A DNA stretch of 60,194 nucleotides from positions 1-60,194 of the forward strand of contig NZ_NRRF01000031.1 of NCBI RefSeq assembly GCF_016583565.1. The letters are read 5' to 3'. The DNA comes from Thiocystis violacea (GTDB lineage: Bacteria > Pseudomonadota > Gammaproteobacteria > Chromatiales > Chromatiaceae). The notes under the pieces were generated by a model, which was given only the letters and a program-made list of their open reading frames with translations, made no database searches and was not told the origin of the DNA. Shown here one piece after another: positions 26,513 through 36,809 of the stretch (the first letter of the stretch is position 1; every line of letters starts with the position of its first letter). Both the position numbers and the translations under genes were made by a program.

Positions 26513-27036
26513 AGGTGGATACGGCTCGGAATTTGCGAGCATCATACACGCTTAAGAGAGAGGCGCAAGGGATCCGGATCGAGTCCCACGGCACGCAAAA
26601 TGCGCCCCACCAAGGGCTTGGCAAGATGCCGCTCCTGGGTCCGGTCGCGTCCAGGAGCCCGCCGGAAACCTGATCCATCCACATGGAAGAGCGGCCCGCC
26701 AAGTCACATCATTCACAGCCCGCGCGGCTGCGCGGGTGCCTTCGGGATTTGTCAAGTCACACGAAGGTCGGAGACCGACATACGATTACAAGTGATTGTT
26801 TTCAATAGGTGCGTTGGCCGGTGGTCATCAATGTGCCAACACAGCGGGAATTCCCGTCCGGTGCCGTCCGAGGCGCGGTTCCTTGCCTCTATCCCCAGAC
26901 TTATCCACAGAAATTGTGAACAAGTGATCGCGATTCAAGTCGACGCGCGATTTTCGACCGACACACTGGGTCGATCTCACTGCAGCGCCCGTCATTGGCT
27001 CGCCCGCGCCCTAGGACCAAGGCTGCTCAAGCGCCG
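26513..27036. other. 524-bp intergenic region with hairpin, direct repeat and DnaA boxes
   Basis: This lies between the divergent HNH and priA genes. It contains a perfect hairpin CCCGCGC-GGCT-GCGCGGG (26719-26736), flanked by two copies of CAAGTCACA (26700 and 26753), and a DnaA-box pair near 26900. The stretch 26760-26960 is less GC-rich than its surroundings. No gene is seen. Confidence 0.5.
26900..26925. promoter_or_regulatory. DnaA-box pair upstream of priA
   Basis: TTATCCACA at 26901-26909 is a perfect DnaA box (consensus TTATNCACA). Six bases further, TGTGAACAAG is the inverted form with two mismatches. Two opposed boxes of this kind can bind the replication initiator DnaA. They lie about 110-140 bases before the priA start and could tie priA expression to the replication cycle, or be a minor DnaA-titration site. 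A replication origin is unlikely because no cluster of boxes or AT-rich unwinding element is seen. Confidence 0.55.
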
Positions 27037-29247
<2,211 letters not shown>

Positions 29248-29431
29248 CGGTCCGGGTCGCGTTCAGGTATCCTTGTGCACGCCGGCTCCTGGCCTGCCGC
29301 CGGGCCGACGCGACATCCAAGTATTCCAAAAATCATCCCTTTGCGGACTACCTCCGGCGAAGGCTCCCGAAGGGCGGCGATGACGTCCCGGGGCACCAAG
29401 CGCCGCGTGAGGCAGCAAGTCGTCAGCCTGC

Positions 29432-31216
29432 ATGAAGCAAGACATCAAAGACCTCATCTCCACCGCGCTCTCCGCGCTCGTCAGCAGCGGCCAGCTCCAG
29501 CTTTCCGAGCTGCCGGAACCGCAAGTGGACCGCACCAAGGACGCGACGCACGGCGATTTCGCGACCAACATCGCCATGGTGCTCGCCAAGCTGGCCCGTA
29601 CCAAGCCGCGCGACCTGGCACAGCGTCTGGTGGACGCCCTGCCTGAATCTGCGCTGGTCGCGAAGAGCGAGATCGCGGGACCCGGCTTCATCAACTTTTT
29701 CCTGGCCGAGGACGCTTACCGCGCGGTGGTGCCGCGCATCCTGGACGCCGGACACCGCTATGGCCGCAGCGACATCGGCGCCGGTAAGCGGGTTCAGGTC
29801 GAGTTCGTCTCCGCCAACCCGACCGGGCCGCTGCATGTCGGGCACGGGCGCGGCGCGGCCTACGGTGCCGTCGTCGCCGACCTGCTCGCGGCGGTCGGCT
29901 TCGACGTGCACCGTGAGTACTACGTCAACGACGCCGGCCGGCAGATGGACATCCTCGGCACCTCCGTCTGGCTGAGGTACCTGGAACTGTGCGGCGAGGC
30001 GCTGCGCTTCCCGAGCAACGGCTACAAGGGCGACTACGTCTGGGACATCGCCGCCACCCTGCACCGCGAGCACGGCGACGCCTATCGCGTCGAGGCCGAG
30101 CAGGTCTTCGCCGGGCTCCCGCCCGACATCCCGCAGGAAGGCGAGCCCCAAGAGGAGAACGGCGGCGACAAGGAGGCCCATATCGACGGCCTCATCGCCA
30201 CGGCCAAGCGCCTGCTGGGCGACAACCGCTACCGCTACGTCTTCGAGCTTGGGCTCAACACCATCCTGGATGACATCCGCGCCGACCTCTCCGAGTTCGG
30301 CGTCGACTATCAGGAGTGGTACTCGGAGCGTTCGCTCGCCGAGAGCGGCGCGGTCAACAAGGCCATCGAACGGCTGCGCGAGTCTGAGCACGTCTACGAG
30401 CAGAACGGGGCACTCTGGTTCCGCTCCACCGACTTCGGTGACGAGAAGGACCGCGTCGTGGTCCGCGACAACGGCCAGACCACCTATTTCGCCTCAGACA
30501 TCGCCTACCACATGGACAAGCTCGAGCGCGGCTTCGACCGCGTCATCGACATCTGGGGCGCGGATCATCACGGCTACATCCCGCGCGTGAAGGCGGCGCT
30601 GCAGGCGCTCGGCGACGATGCCGAGCGGCTCGACGTGCTGCTGGTCCAGTTCGCCATCCTCTACCGCGGCGGCGAGAAGGCGCAGATGTCGACCCGCTCC
30701 GGCGAGTTCGTCACCCTGCGCGAGTTGCGCCGGGAGGTCGGTCGTGACGCGGCGCGCTTCTTCTACGTGATGCGCCGCTGCGAGCAGCACCTCGACTTCG
30801 ACCTGGATCTGGCCAAGTCCGAGTCCTCGGACAACCCGGTCTATTACATCCAGTACGCGCATGCCCGTGTCTGCAGCGTCCTGCGCCAGGCCGCGGATCG
30901 CGGCATGGTGATCGACCCCAGCCCGGGCTCGGCCCACTTGGACCGACTCAGCGAGGATCATGAGCAGGCCCTGCTGCGCACCCTGACCCGTTACCCGGAG
31001 GTCGTCGAGACGGCCGCCCTCAAGGAGGAGCCGCACCAGCTCACGCATTATCTGCGCGAGCTGGCCAACGAGCTCCACACCTACTACAACGCCCACCAGT
31101 TCCTGGTCGAGGACACTGACCTGCGTGATGCCCGCATCAAGCTGATCCTGGCGGTGCGCCAGGTACTGCGCAACGGCCTGGGACTGCTCGGCGTATCAGC
31201 ACCGGAGAGCATGTGA
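29432..31216 (+). CDS. argS: Arginyl-tRNA synthetase
   Basis: The protein has 594 residues, a class I aminoacyl-tRNA synthetase. The N-terminal additional domain recognises the tRNA D-loop. The HIGH motif appears as [13 protein letters not shown]. The KMSKS region is degenerate ([14 protein letters not shown]), as is normal for ArgS. The C-terminal helical anticodon-binding domain contains [20 protein letters not shown]. An insertion around residues 230-250 ([20 protein letters not shown], acidic) is slightly longer than in E. coli ArgS (577 residues). It lies one base before the SPOR gene. Confidence 0.96.
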   Translation: MKQDIKDLISTALSALVSSGQLQLSELPEPQVDRTKDATHGDFATNIAMVLAKLARTKPRDLAQRLVDALPESALVAKSEIAGPGFINFFLAEDAYRAVVPRILDAGHRYGRSDIGAGKRVQVEFVSANPTGPLHVGHGRGAAYGAVVADLLAAVGFDVHREYYVNDAGRQMDILGTSVWLRYLELCGEALRFPSNGYKGDYVWDIAATLHREHGDAYRVEAEQVFAGLPPDIPQEGEPQEENGGDKEAHIDGLIATAKRLLGDNRYRYVFELGLNTILDDIRADLSEFGVDYQEWYSERSLAESGAVNKAIERLRESEHVYEQNGALWFRSTDFGDEKDRVVVRDNGQTTYFASDIAYHMDKLERGFDRVIDIWGADHHGYIPRVKAALQALGDDAERLDVLLVQFAILYRGGEKAQMSTRSGEFVTLRELRREVGRDAARFFYVMRRCEQHLDFDLDLAKSESSDNPVYYIQYAHARVCSVLRQAADRGMVIDPSPGSAHLDRLSEDHEQALLRTLTRYPEVVETAALKEEPHQLTHYLRELANELHTYYNAHQFLVEDTDLRDARIKLILAVRQVLRNGLGLLGVSAPESM

Positions 31217-31217
31217 G

Positions 31218-31835
31218 ATGCCTAGGGACTATCGTCGCTCCACCCCGTCGCAGCCGCCGAAACGCAAGCCGTGCAGGTCCTGTGTGTGGTGGCTGATCGT
31301 CGGAATCGCGCTCGGGGTCGTTGTCTCGAGGATCCTCGCCCCGAGTCAGGGCGAGACCGAGCCGGCGGCCGAGACCGCGGCGACATCCGCGAAGAGCGAA
31401 AAATCAGCGTTGCCCAAGCCGAGCTTCCGCTTCGAGGAGCTCTTGAGCGATTCGGAGCCGGACAGCGGCAAGAGCCCGCCGCTGCCGCCGCCCGCGCCTC
31501 GGCCGCAACCGCCGGCCCAGAACCCCCAGGATGCAACGCAGACGGACACCGTCACACCCCCGCTGGCGATCACGCCAGAGCCGGTCGCCAAGCCGGCTAG
31601 CGGAACCTATGTCGTCCAGGTCGGCTCCTTCAGCCGTGCGGCGGACGCCGAGCGCCTCAAGGCCCAGCTCGCGCTGCTCGGCGTCTCGACCAGCGTGCAG
31701 GCCGCGACCCTCGCGAACGGTAAGGTGACGCACCGGGTTCGCACCGGCGGTTTTACGAGCCGACAGGAGGCGCAGAAGGTGCAGTCCCTGCTCAAGCGGA
31801 ATGGCAAGGACAGTCTGGCGATCCCGGTGAAATAG
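31218..31835 (+). CDS. SPOR-domain membrane protein (FtsN-like)
   Basis: The protein has 205 residues. A short basic cytoplasmic N-terminus leads to one membrane segment (residues 24-41, WWLIVGIALGVVVSRILA), then a proline-rich periplasmic linker (PPLPPPAPRPQPPAQ) and a C-terminal SPOR domain (TYVVQVGSFSRAADAERLKA, RTGGFTSRQEAQKVQSLL). SPOR domains bind denuded glycan strands at the division septum. The gene directly follows argS, as its counterpart does in Pseudomonas, where hslVU comes next; hslVU is absent here. It could assist cell division. Confidence 0.88.
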   Translation: MPRDYRRSTPSQPPKRKPCRSCVWWLIVGIALGVVVSRILAPSQGETEPAAETAATSAKSEKSALPKPSFRFEELLSDSEPDSGKSPPLPPPAPRPQPPAQNPQDATQTDTVTPPLAITPEPVAKPASGTYVVQVGSFSRAADAERLKAQLALLGVSTSVQAATLANGKVTHRVRTGGFTSRQEAQKVQSLLKRNGKDSLAIPVK

Positions 31836-31845
31836 GCGAGCGGCC

Positions 31846-32202
31846 GTGGCCGACCTGTACGAGCGCGATTTCTATGCCTGGACCCGTGAGCAGGTCCGGT
31901 TGCTGCGTGCGGGGCATTTCGATGAGCTGAGCACCGAGCATTTGCTGAAGTGGCAACGACAGCCCGAGTATCCGCATCGCAAGGGCTGGCGAGCCACCAT
32001 CCATGCGCAGCGCCGCCGCATCGATCGGTTGCTGGCGGATAGCCTCAGCCTTCGGCCATTCCTCGCATCGCTCAGCGCGGAGGCCGACCCGGGCGCCCTC
32101 GATCTCCTGGTCCGGGAGACACCGCTCGACGACTCGGATCTCCCCGAGCGGTGTCCCTTTTCCATCGGCCAGATCCTCGACAACGATGTCTGGCCAGCCT
32201 GA
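31846..32202 (+). CDS. DUF29-family protein with an internal deletion
   Basis: The protein has 118 residues and starts with GTG. It begins with the DUF29 hallmark YERDFYAWTREQVRLLRAG, but after DELSTEH it jumps directly to LLKWQRQPEYP, skipping about 25 residues (normally EEIE...SRL...H). The C-terminal helix region (GWRATIHAQRRRIDRLL) and tail are normal. DUF29 proteins are small helical proteins of unknown function, common in cyanobacteria and purple bacteria. The in-frame loss may leave a non-functional or altered protein. It follows the SPOR gene by 10 bases. Confidence 0.75.
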   Translation: MADLYERDFYAWTREQVRLLRAGHFDELSTEHLLKWQRQPEYPHRKGWRATIHAQRRRIDRLLADSLSLRPFLASLSAEADPGALDLLVRETPLDDSDLPERCPFSIGQILDNDVWPA

Positions 32203-32235
32203 GCCGCGCAGGCGGACAGCCGGTGGATCGACCCG

Positions 32236-33411
32236 CTACCCCTTGACTGTCAGCACTTGCTTCAGGGTGTGCACCACCTCGACCAGATCGCTCTGGTTCG
32301 CCATGACCGCGTCGATGTCCTTATAGGCGGCCGGGATCTCGTCGATCACGCCCTTGTCCTTGCGGCATTCCACGCCCCGCGTCTGCTCCTCCAGATCCTT
32401 GCGGGTGAAGCGGCGGGTCGCCTCGCCGCGGCTCATGCGCCGCCCCGCCCCGTGCGAGCAGGAGCAGAAGGACATGGGGTTCCCCAGTCCACGCACGATA
32501 TAGGACTTGGCGCCCATGCTCCCCGGGATGATGCCCAGATCGCCCTCGCGCGCCCGGATCGCGCCCTTGCGGGTGAGATAGACGTCCTTGCCGAAGTGGT
32601 GCTCGCGCGCCACGTAGTTGTGGTGGCAGTTGATCGCCTCGGTCGTCGCCTCGAAGGGCGGCAACTGATCGCGCAGCGCCTCGATGATGAGTCGCATCAT
32701 CTGACGACGGTTCTCCATGGCGTAGTCCTGCGCCCAGCCGACGGCTTCGACATAGTCGTCGAAGTGCACGCTGCCCTCGGGGAGATAGGCCAGGTTCTGG
32801 TCCGGCAGCTGGATCTTCCAATGCTCCATCTCGCGCTTGGCCAGCTCGATGAAGTGCATGCCGATGCGGTTGCCGATCCCGCGCGATCCCGAGTGCAGCA
32901 TGATCCAGACCTGTTGGGCCTCGTCGAGACAGAGCTCGATGAAGTGGTTTCCACCCCCCAGGCTGCCGAGCTGGCTCTGCCAGCGGGCGTTGATTTTCGG
33001 ATGCTTCTCCAGGATCGGTCGGAGACCGGGCGCGACACGCTTCAAACCCGCGTCGCACCAGGCGTCGTCCGCGTGGCCGGCGAATCCGACCGGTACCGCG
33101 GCCTCGATGGCCGAGCGCACCTGGGTCAGCGAATCCGGCAGCCGATCCGCGCGCAGCGAGAGCCGCAGCGCGTTCATCCCGCAGCCGATGTCCACCCCGA
33201 CTGCGGCCGGGATGATGGCCCCAAGGGTCGGGATCACGGAGCCGATGGTCGCCCCCATGCCCCAGTGCACGTCCGGCATCGCCGCCACGTGCGAGTGGAT
33301 GAATGGCAGCTGCGAGACGTTCTCGAGCTGCTTCATGGCATTTTCGGCCACGTCATCCGTGTAGATCTTGACCGGGACACGGCCCTTGGTAATGACTCTC
33401 TTGATAGGCAT
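32236..33411 (-). CDS. rtcB: RNA ligase RtcB
   Basis: The protein has 391 residues. It joins RNA ends carrying 2',3'-cyclic phosphate or 3'-phosphate to 5'-hydroxyl, using GTP and manganese. The metal site is in GVDIGCGMNAL (Asp74, Cys77) with HSGSRGIGN, GGGNHFIEL and INCHHNYVARE. The guanylylated histidine lies in CSCSHGAGRRMSR (His320). It is slightly shorter than E. coli RtcB (408 residues). The start at 33411 is the first codon with family sequence. Genes for a 71-residue basic protein and a slipin lie upstream on the same strand. No RtcA or RtcR is in the window. Confidence 0.95.
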   Translation of the reverse strand: MPIKRVITKGRVPVKIYTDDVAENAMKQLENVSQLPFIHSHVAAMPDVHWGMGATIGSVIPTLGAIIPAAVGVDIGCGMNALRLSLRADRLPDSLTQVRSAIEAAVPVGFAGHADDAWCDAGLKRVAPGLRPILEKHPKINARWQSQLGSLGGGNHFIELCLDEAQQVWIMLHSGSRGIGNRIGMHFIELAKREMEHWKIQLPDQNLAYLPEGSVHFDDYVEAVGWAQDYAMENRRQMMRLIIEALRDQLPPFEATTEAINCHHNYVAREHHFGKDVYLTRKGAIRAREGDLGIIPGSMGAKSYIVRGLGNPMSFCSCSHGAGRRMSRGEATRRFTRKDLEEQTRGVECRKDKGVIDEIPAAYKDIDAVMANQSDLVEVVHTLKQVLTVKG

Positions 33412-33450
33412 TGTCGTTTCCTGCCAGCTCACTCGAATTCTCGTTCTCAT

Positions 33451-33533
33451 GCTCCCGCGTGGGAATGCGGTCGGCCCGCTCAGCGGGTCTGGTGCGACGC
33501 TGGAGCAGCGTTCATCTGCTCCCACGCGGGAGC
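33451..33533. repeat. Palindromic REP-like element with perfect 14-bp arms
   Basis: GCTCCCGCGTGGGA at 33451-33464 and its exact reverse complement at 33520-33533 enclose 55 bases. The right arm is itself part of a near-palindrome, GCTCCCACGCGGGAGC (33518-33533). Elements built on this core are frequent in genomes of purple sulfur bacteria. The right part enters the 3' end of the 71-residue protein gene. Confidence 0.75.
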
Positions 33534-33727
33534 GTCGGAGCCAGAGCGTTCATCCGCTTCCGACGCTCGCCTCGCTCGATCTCATCGGATCCGAGGCCGT
33601 GAAAGGCGTCGATGCCTGCCTCGACGGTCCTGCGGTACTCCGCCCGCATGCTCGAGGCGGAACGCTCGTGCGGCCCGCCCTTGCGCAGCAGCGGGGATCG
33701 GGCGACCGGGTTTCGCAGCTTACTCAT
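33512..33727 (-). CDS. 71-residue basic protein between slipin and rtcB
   Basis: The start at 33727 has GAGG nine bases upstream. Residues 1-30 (MSKLRNPVARSPLLRKGGPH then ERSASSMRAE) are basic and look strongly conserved in style, followed by a charged helix (YRRTVEAGIDAF) and a basic tail. There are no membrane or signal segments. Charge and location in a slipin-rtcB operon suggest an RNA- or ligase-associated accessory protein. I do not recognise a named family. The last ten codons (ALAPTLPRGS) are contributed by the palindromic repeat, so the C-terminus may be a recent extension. Confidence 0.55.
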   Translation of the reverse strand: MSKLRNPVARSPLLRKGGPHERSASSMRAEYRRTVEAGIDAFHGLGSDEIERGERRKRMNALAPTLPRGSR

Positions 33728-33790
33728 CTCCATTCACCTCTGTGCTCAGAACGCAGGGCCGACTCGCCGCCTTTCCTGGCGGCGCTCGGC

Positions 33791-35008
33791 TCATCCCTGC
33801 GAACCCTCGATTCGGACCAGTCCCTGCAGCAGCGACTCCATGCCGCCGAAGACGGTCAGGCTGCCGACCCGCTCGGTGACGCGCTCCAGCGTCTCCAGCT
33901 CCTTGAGCCGCAGCAGGACCGGGTTCTGGTCCATCAGTTTGGCGGTGTTGAGCAGCGACCGGGTCGCGGCCGTCTCCTCGCGTCGACGGATGAGGTTGGC
34001 TTGCGCCGCCTTCTCCGCCTCCACCACCTGGTTGAGGATCTGCTTCATGTCACCCGGCAGGATGACGTCCTTGATCCCCAGGGCCTCGACCGCGATCCCG
34101 TGCGGCTCGGCGCGCCCCCGAATCACGCCCAGCATCCCCTGCTCCAGCGCACCCTTTTGATCGAGCAGCTCATCCAGCGTCCGGTCGCAGATGGCCTGAC
34201 GCAGTGCGAACTGCAGCTCCCGGTAGAGAAAGTCCTTGTGCTTCGGCAGGCTCGCGCGGACCTTGACCGGGTCGGCGACGCGGTAGTGCGCGCCCAGGTT
34301 GATGCGCAGGCTCACCTTGTCGCGCGTCAAGATCTCCTGACCCTGGACCTCCAGCTCCTGCAGCCGCAGGTCGGTCACCTCCACCTGTACGTTGCGCGCG
34401 AAGCTCCAGAAGGCATGGACACCTGGCTCCAAGGTGCGAATCAATCGCCCATCCACGAGCAGTAGCCCCATCTCATGGTCGGCGACCTCTTCCTCGAGGA
34501 TGTTGTCCAAGAACTCAGCTCCAGGCAGTGCCTTCCCCAGGGCGCGTGCCTTCTCGCGCATGACGACCGAGGCCTGGGTCCAGGCGTCCGCGTGGCGCAT
34601 CCGACGAATGGTCTCCATCAGTCCGGCGTCCACGCTCAGACCCGCGCTCAGGTCGACCCGCTCCACTCGCACGGCGACCGGCCCCTTCCAGTAGAAGCGA
34701 CGGCTCATGGGGGACAGCAGCCTGCTCAGCCGCCCGTCGAGATAGACGAGTCCGGCTTCCCGCTCGCTGATCTCGACGTTCTCGACCCAAGCATTCCAGA
34801 GCGGCGCGGCCTCCTTGCAGAAGACGTCGGCGTGCGGGTGGCTCAGCTCGGGATGGGTCAGGTCGAAGACCTCGACAGCGAGCGCGCCCGGCAGGTCCAG
34901 CCAGCGGTAGACCCCGGGACCCAGAATCTGCTCCAGCATCCCGTTCTTCAGCACCAGCGCACGCTCGTGCTGGGCGACGACCTGTCGCTTGTATCCCATG
35001 ATGTTCAT
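33791..35008 (-). CDS. Slipin (SPFH/band-7 domain protein) of the rtcB-linked type
   Basis: The protein has 405 residues with an excellent ribosome site (GAGGAGA, eight bases before the ATG). A variable N-terminal region (MNIMGYKRQVVAQHERALVL) is followed by the SPFH domain, with VEVTDLRLQELEVQGQEILT, DKVSLRINLGAHYRVADP and GIKDVILPGDMKQILNQVVE, and a coiled coil containing EAEKAAQANLIRRREE. It lacks a clear membrane helix, unlike stomatin-like proteins. Slipins of this length are repeatedly found with RtcB and are thought to organise membrane-associated or ring-like scaffolds. It lies upstream of the small basic gene and rtcB. Confidence 0.88.
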   Translation of the reverse strand: MNIMGYKRQVVAQHERALVLKNGMLEQILGPGVYRWLDLPGALAVEVFDLTHPELSHPHADVFCKEAAPLWNAWVENVEISEREAGLVYLDGRLSRLLSPMSRRFYWKGPVAVRVERVDLSAGLSVDAGLMETIRRMRHADAWTQASVVMREKARALGKALPGAEFLDNILEEEVADHEMGLLLVDGRLIRTLEPGVHAFWSFARNVQVEVTDLRLQELEVQGQEILTRDKVSLRINLGAHYRVADPVKVRASLPKHKDFLYRELQFALRQAICDRTLDELLDQKGALEQGMLGVIRGRAEPHGIAVEALGIKDVILPGDMKQILNQVVEAEKAAQANLIRRREETAATRSLLNTAKLMDQNPVLLRLKELETLERVTERVGSLTVFGGMESLLQGLVRIEGSQG

Positions 35009-35419
35009 CGTTCTTCTCTCCTCTGCCGTCGCTGTTGGCGACGCGCCAGGGCCACACGGGCCTGCTCGTCGCCTGATCAAGGGGTCGGCATTGTTGCTAC
35101 CTGTTGCGTTGTGTTGTTGGTTGGTTGAAAGGCTCGCCCCGCGTCGCGGCGATGGGCCGTGGAGGTCACGCGGTTGGCGCGCTCCGGCTCGGTCGAGCCG
35201 CGACCCTGCGGCACCTGCGGCATTCCTGCTGACTCGACCTGCTCCGATGCGCTCCGGTCCGCGCGGTTCTCCACGGCGCAGAATCGCCGCGACGCCCCCG
35301 ATCCGGCCTCCCCGCCGGCCCGCCAAGCGGCGGCGACCTCCCTGTCTTCGGGCCGGGGCTCACCCCTTGGTGTGGATTGGATGTGACTCCAATCGGTGGC
35401 GATGTGCGGTCGCCTCAAG

Positions 35420-35492
35420 AGACAGCGGCGGGATTCGAACCCGCATCCACTGGTGATGAGCCAGTTGCTCTACCCGGTTGAGCGACGTTGTC
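35420..35492 (-). tRNA. tRNA-like element with CAU anticodon and noncanonical features
   Basis: A 73-nt cloverleaf can be drawn: acceptor GACAACG/CGCTGTC with one A-C mismatch, D-arm GCTC/GAGC with AACCGGGTA loop, anticodon stem ACTGG/CCAGT with loop CTCATCA (anticodon CAT), a 4-nt variable loop and a perfect T-arm GCGGG-TTCGAAT-CCCGC. Position 37 would be C instead of a purine, the acceptor has a mismatch, and CCA is not encoded. It may be a decayed tRNA-Met/Ile2 or a tRNA mimic. It lies 412 bases upstream of the slipin-rtcB operon on the same strand. Confidence 0.6.
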
Positions 35493-35639
35493 ACCTCACG
35501 GACATCGTGCAGTGGGAACGGACCACGGGGACACCGAAGGCGCCCAGGCCCGCCACTGGGGCATACGGAACCCCAAGCGCTGACTGCGCGATGCTCTCCG
35601 CGAAGACGGTCTTGCCGAAAAGCCTCGGCTTTCGGGCAC

Positions 35640-35676
35640 AAAAAAGCCCCGACCAGTGTTCCCGGTCGGGGCTTTG
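35640..35676 (-). terminator. Intrinsic terminator of the small RNA
   Basis: On the minus strand AAAGCCCCGACC pairs with GGTCGGGGCTTT (12 pairs) around a 9-base loop, GGGAACACT, and is followed by a run of seven T. It is the strongest intrinsic terminator in the window. On the plus strand the T-run is short, so the minus direction is meant. Confidence 0.85.
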
Positions 35677-35860
35677 AATCCCACCGGAAGACCCTTTCGC
35701 TGGGCCTTCCGAGGTCACAGTCGGAGTCGACTCAGCTCAGAGGCACAGCGCTGCCCGTGCACCCCACGAAGGAGTCCCGGAGCCCTGCTTGATTGCGATC
35801 ACCTCTGCCTGTCATCTGAGTCTCGATCCTCTCGATTGCGGTTGTCTGCTGATCCAATGG
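35640..35860 (-). ncRNA. Candidate structured small RNA of about 220 nt with its own promoter and terminator
   Basis: A transcript starting near 35860 would contain a long-range helix GACTCAG/CTGAGTC, an inner helix CAGAGG/CCTCTG, a hairpin GGAAGGCCC-GGGTCTTCC, and then the terminator. No protein-like frame with a ribosome site is present. It does not look like 6S, tmRNA, SRP or RNase P RNA. Several GGA triplets occur, one in the terminator loop, so a CsrA-binding RNA is a weak alternative. It lies between an XRE regulator gene and the tRNA-like/slipin/rtcB unit. Confidence 0.6.
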
Positions 35861-35866
35861 GCGGCT

Positions 35867-35894
35867 AGTCTAGCGCAGGTTTCAAGTATGTCAA
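35867..35894 (-). promoter_or_regulatory. Sigma-70 promoter of the small RNA
   Basis: On the minus strand TTGACA (35889-35894) is a perfect -35 and TAGACT (35867-35872) a good -10, 16 bases apart. Transcription would start near 35860, about 220 bases before the terminator. Confidence 0.65.
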
Positions 35895-36064
35895 CAGTAA
35901 TATCAAGATTCTTGTAAACTTGGCTGCCGTGCGGCACGGAAGGCTCTGCCGACCTGCGCGTATCGCCGACATCGCGGCGGCCATCGAACGCTCTCGATCC
36001 TGAGTATCCTGCCGACCCCGTTCATTTCACGCCCCTTGGGCACGACGCTCGAAGCAACCGCCAC

Positions 36065-36655
36065 ATGCAATCCACCAACATCCCAGGACGCATCAAGCTC
36101 GCGCGCAAGATGGCCGGTCTCCCGACCCAAGCCAGTCTGCTCGCGCGCATCCCCGGCTGGAAGCCTTCACGGCTCGGCAACTATGAAGCGGGCATTTCCA
36201 CGCCCAGTGCGGATGACATGCTGCTCATCGCGGAGGCAGCCGGCGTCTCTGCCTGCTGGCTGATGTTCGGTCAGGGGCCGATACGGCCGCAGGAGCGGGA
36301 TCTCCAGGCCGTCAGACACCAGAATCTGGCCCATGCGTTGGATGGAGTCGACGCGGATCAGGAGCGTTTGGCGGACACCGTCAAGCACTTGCGCCTTTCG
36401 CGCAAACGGCTGCGGGAGCACTTGGACAATCCCTTCCTACCGATCTCCGACGAGCTGGCGAGGCGGGTGGAGCGGTTGCTCGGCGCCAGCCCGGGTTGGC
36501 TGGACGAGCAGCACGTCGAGCGCGACCCGCTGTTTCTCTCCTTTCCCGGGGAGATGCGGGAGCTGATGATGATCTATTCGGAGCTGCCGGCCGCCCAGCG
36601 GTCGGTCTTGATGGCGACGGTGCGCGCCCTGCGCGACGCGCTGCCGAGGGTCTAG
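36065..36655 (+). CDS. XRE-family transcriptional regulator
   Basis: The protein has 196 residues. The N-terminal helix-turn-helix spans about residues 8-62, with GRIKLARKMAGLPTQASLL, then PSRLGNYEAGISTPSADDML and ACWLMFGQGP, a Cro/cI-type DNA-binding domain. A second helical region (residues 100-145: TVKHLRLSRKRLREHLDNPF then SDELARRVERLLGASPGWLD) looks like a second, divergent HTH. No ligand or peptidase domain follows. It diverges from the candidate small RNA promoter (distance about 170 bases) and could regulate it. The target is otherwise unknown. Confidence 0.85.
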   Translation: MQSTNIPGRIKLARKMAGLPTQASLLARIPGWKPSRLGNYEAGISTPSADDMLLIAEAAGVSACWLMFGQGPIRPQERDLQAVRHQNLAHALDGVDADQERLADTVKHLRLSRKRLREHLDNPFLPISDELARRVERLLGASPGWLDEQHVERDPLFLSFPGEMRELMMIYSELPAAQRSVLMATVRALRDALPRV

Positions 36656-36809
36656 GCGAATGCTGTCGAAGACCATCCGCGCTGACGGGTCTGTTCGCCT
36701 GCCTTCCGTGTCGCACGCACCGTCACGGAGTCCGCGATGCTTGCGTGAGTGCTCCTTGAAGGCAGACCAACATCCGGCACCATCGGGTCGGTCTTGTCCG
36801 GCAATCGCC

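Larger units (their letters stand above)
35009..36064. other. 1056-bp non-protein region upstream of the slipin-rtcB operon
   Basis: It holds, from right to left on the minus strand, a sigma-70-type promoter, a structured RNA with terminator (35640-35860), a tRNA-like element (35420-35492), and a palindrome ATTGGA-N6-TCCAAT (35376-35393) beside it. The stretch 35009-35370 shows no gene or repeat I can support. Open frames through the tRNA-like element are artefacts. Confidence 0.6.

Noticed and set aside
26760..26960. Chromosomal origin of replication at the DnaA boxes
   Set aside because: Only two boxes, no AT-rich 13-mers and no dnaA, gidA or rpmH genes nearby.
35360..35718. Open frames on both strands between slipin and the XRE gene
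   Set aside because: They run through the tRNA-like element and the terminator region, with no ribosome sites.
35640..35860. 6S RNA or tmRNA identity for the structured RNA
   Set aside because: No conserved 6S central bubble or closing-stem sequence, and no tmRNA acceptor end with encoded CCA; neighbours also do not fit.
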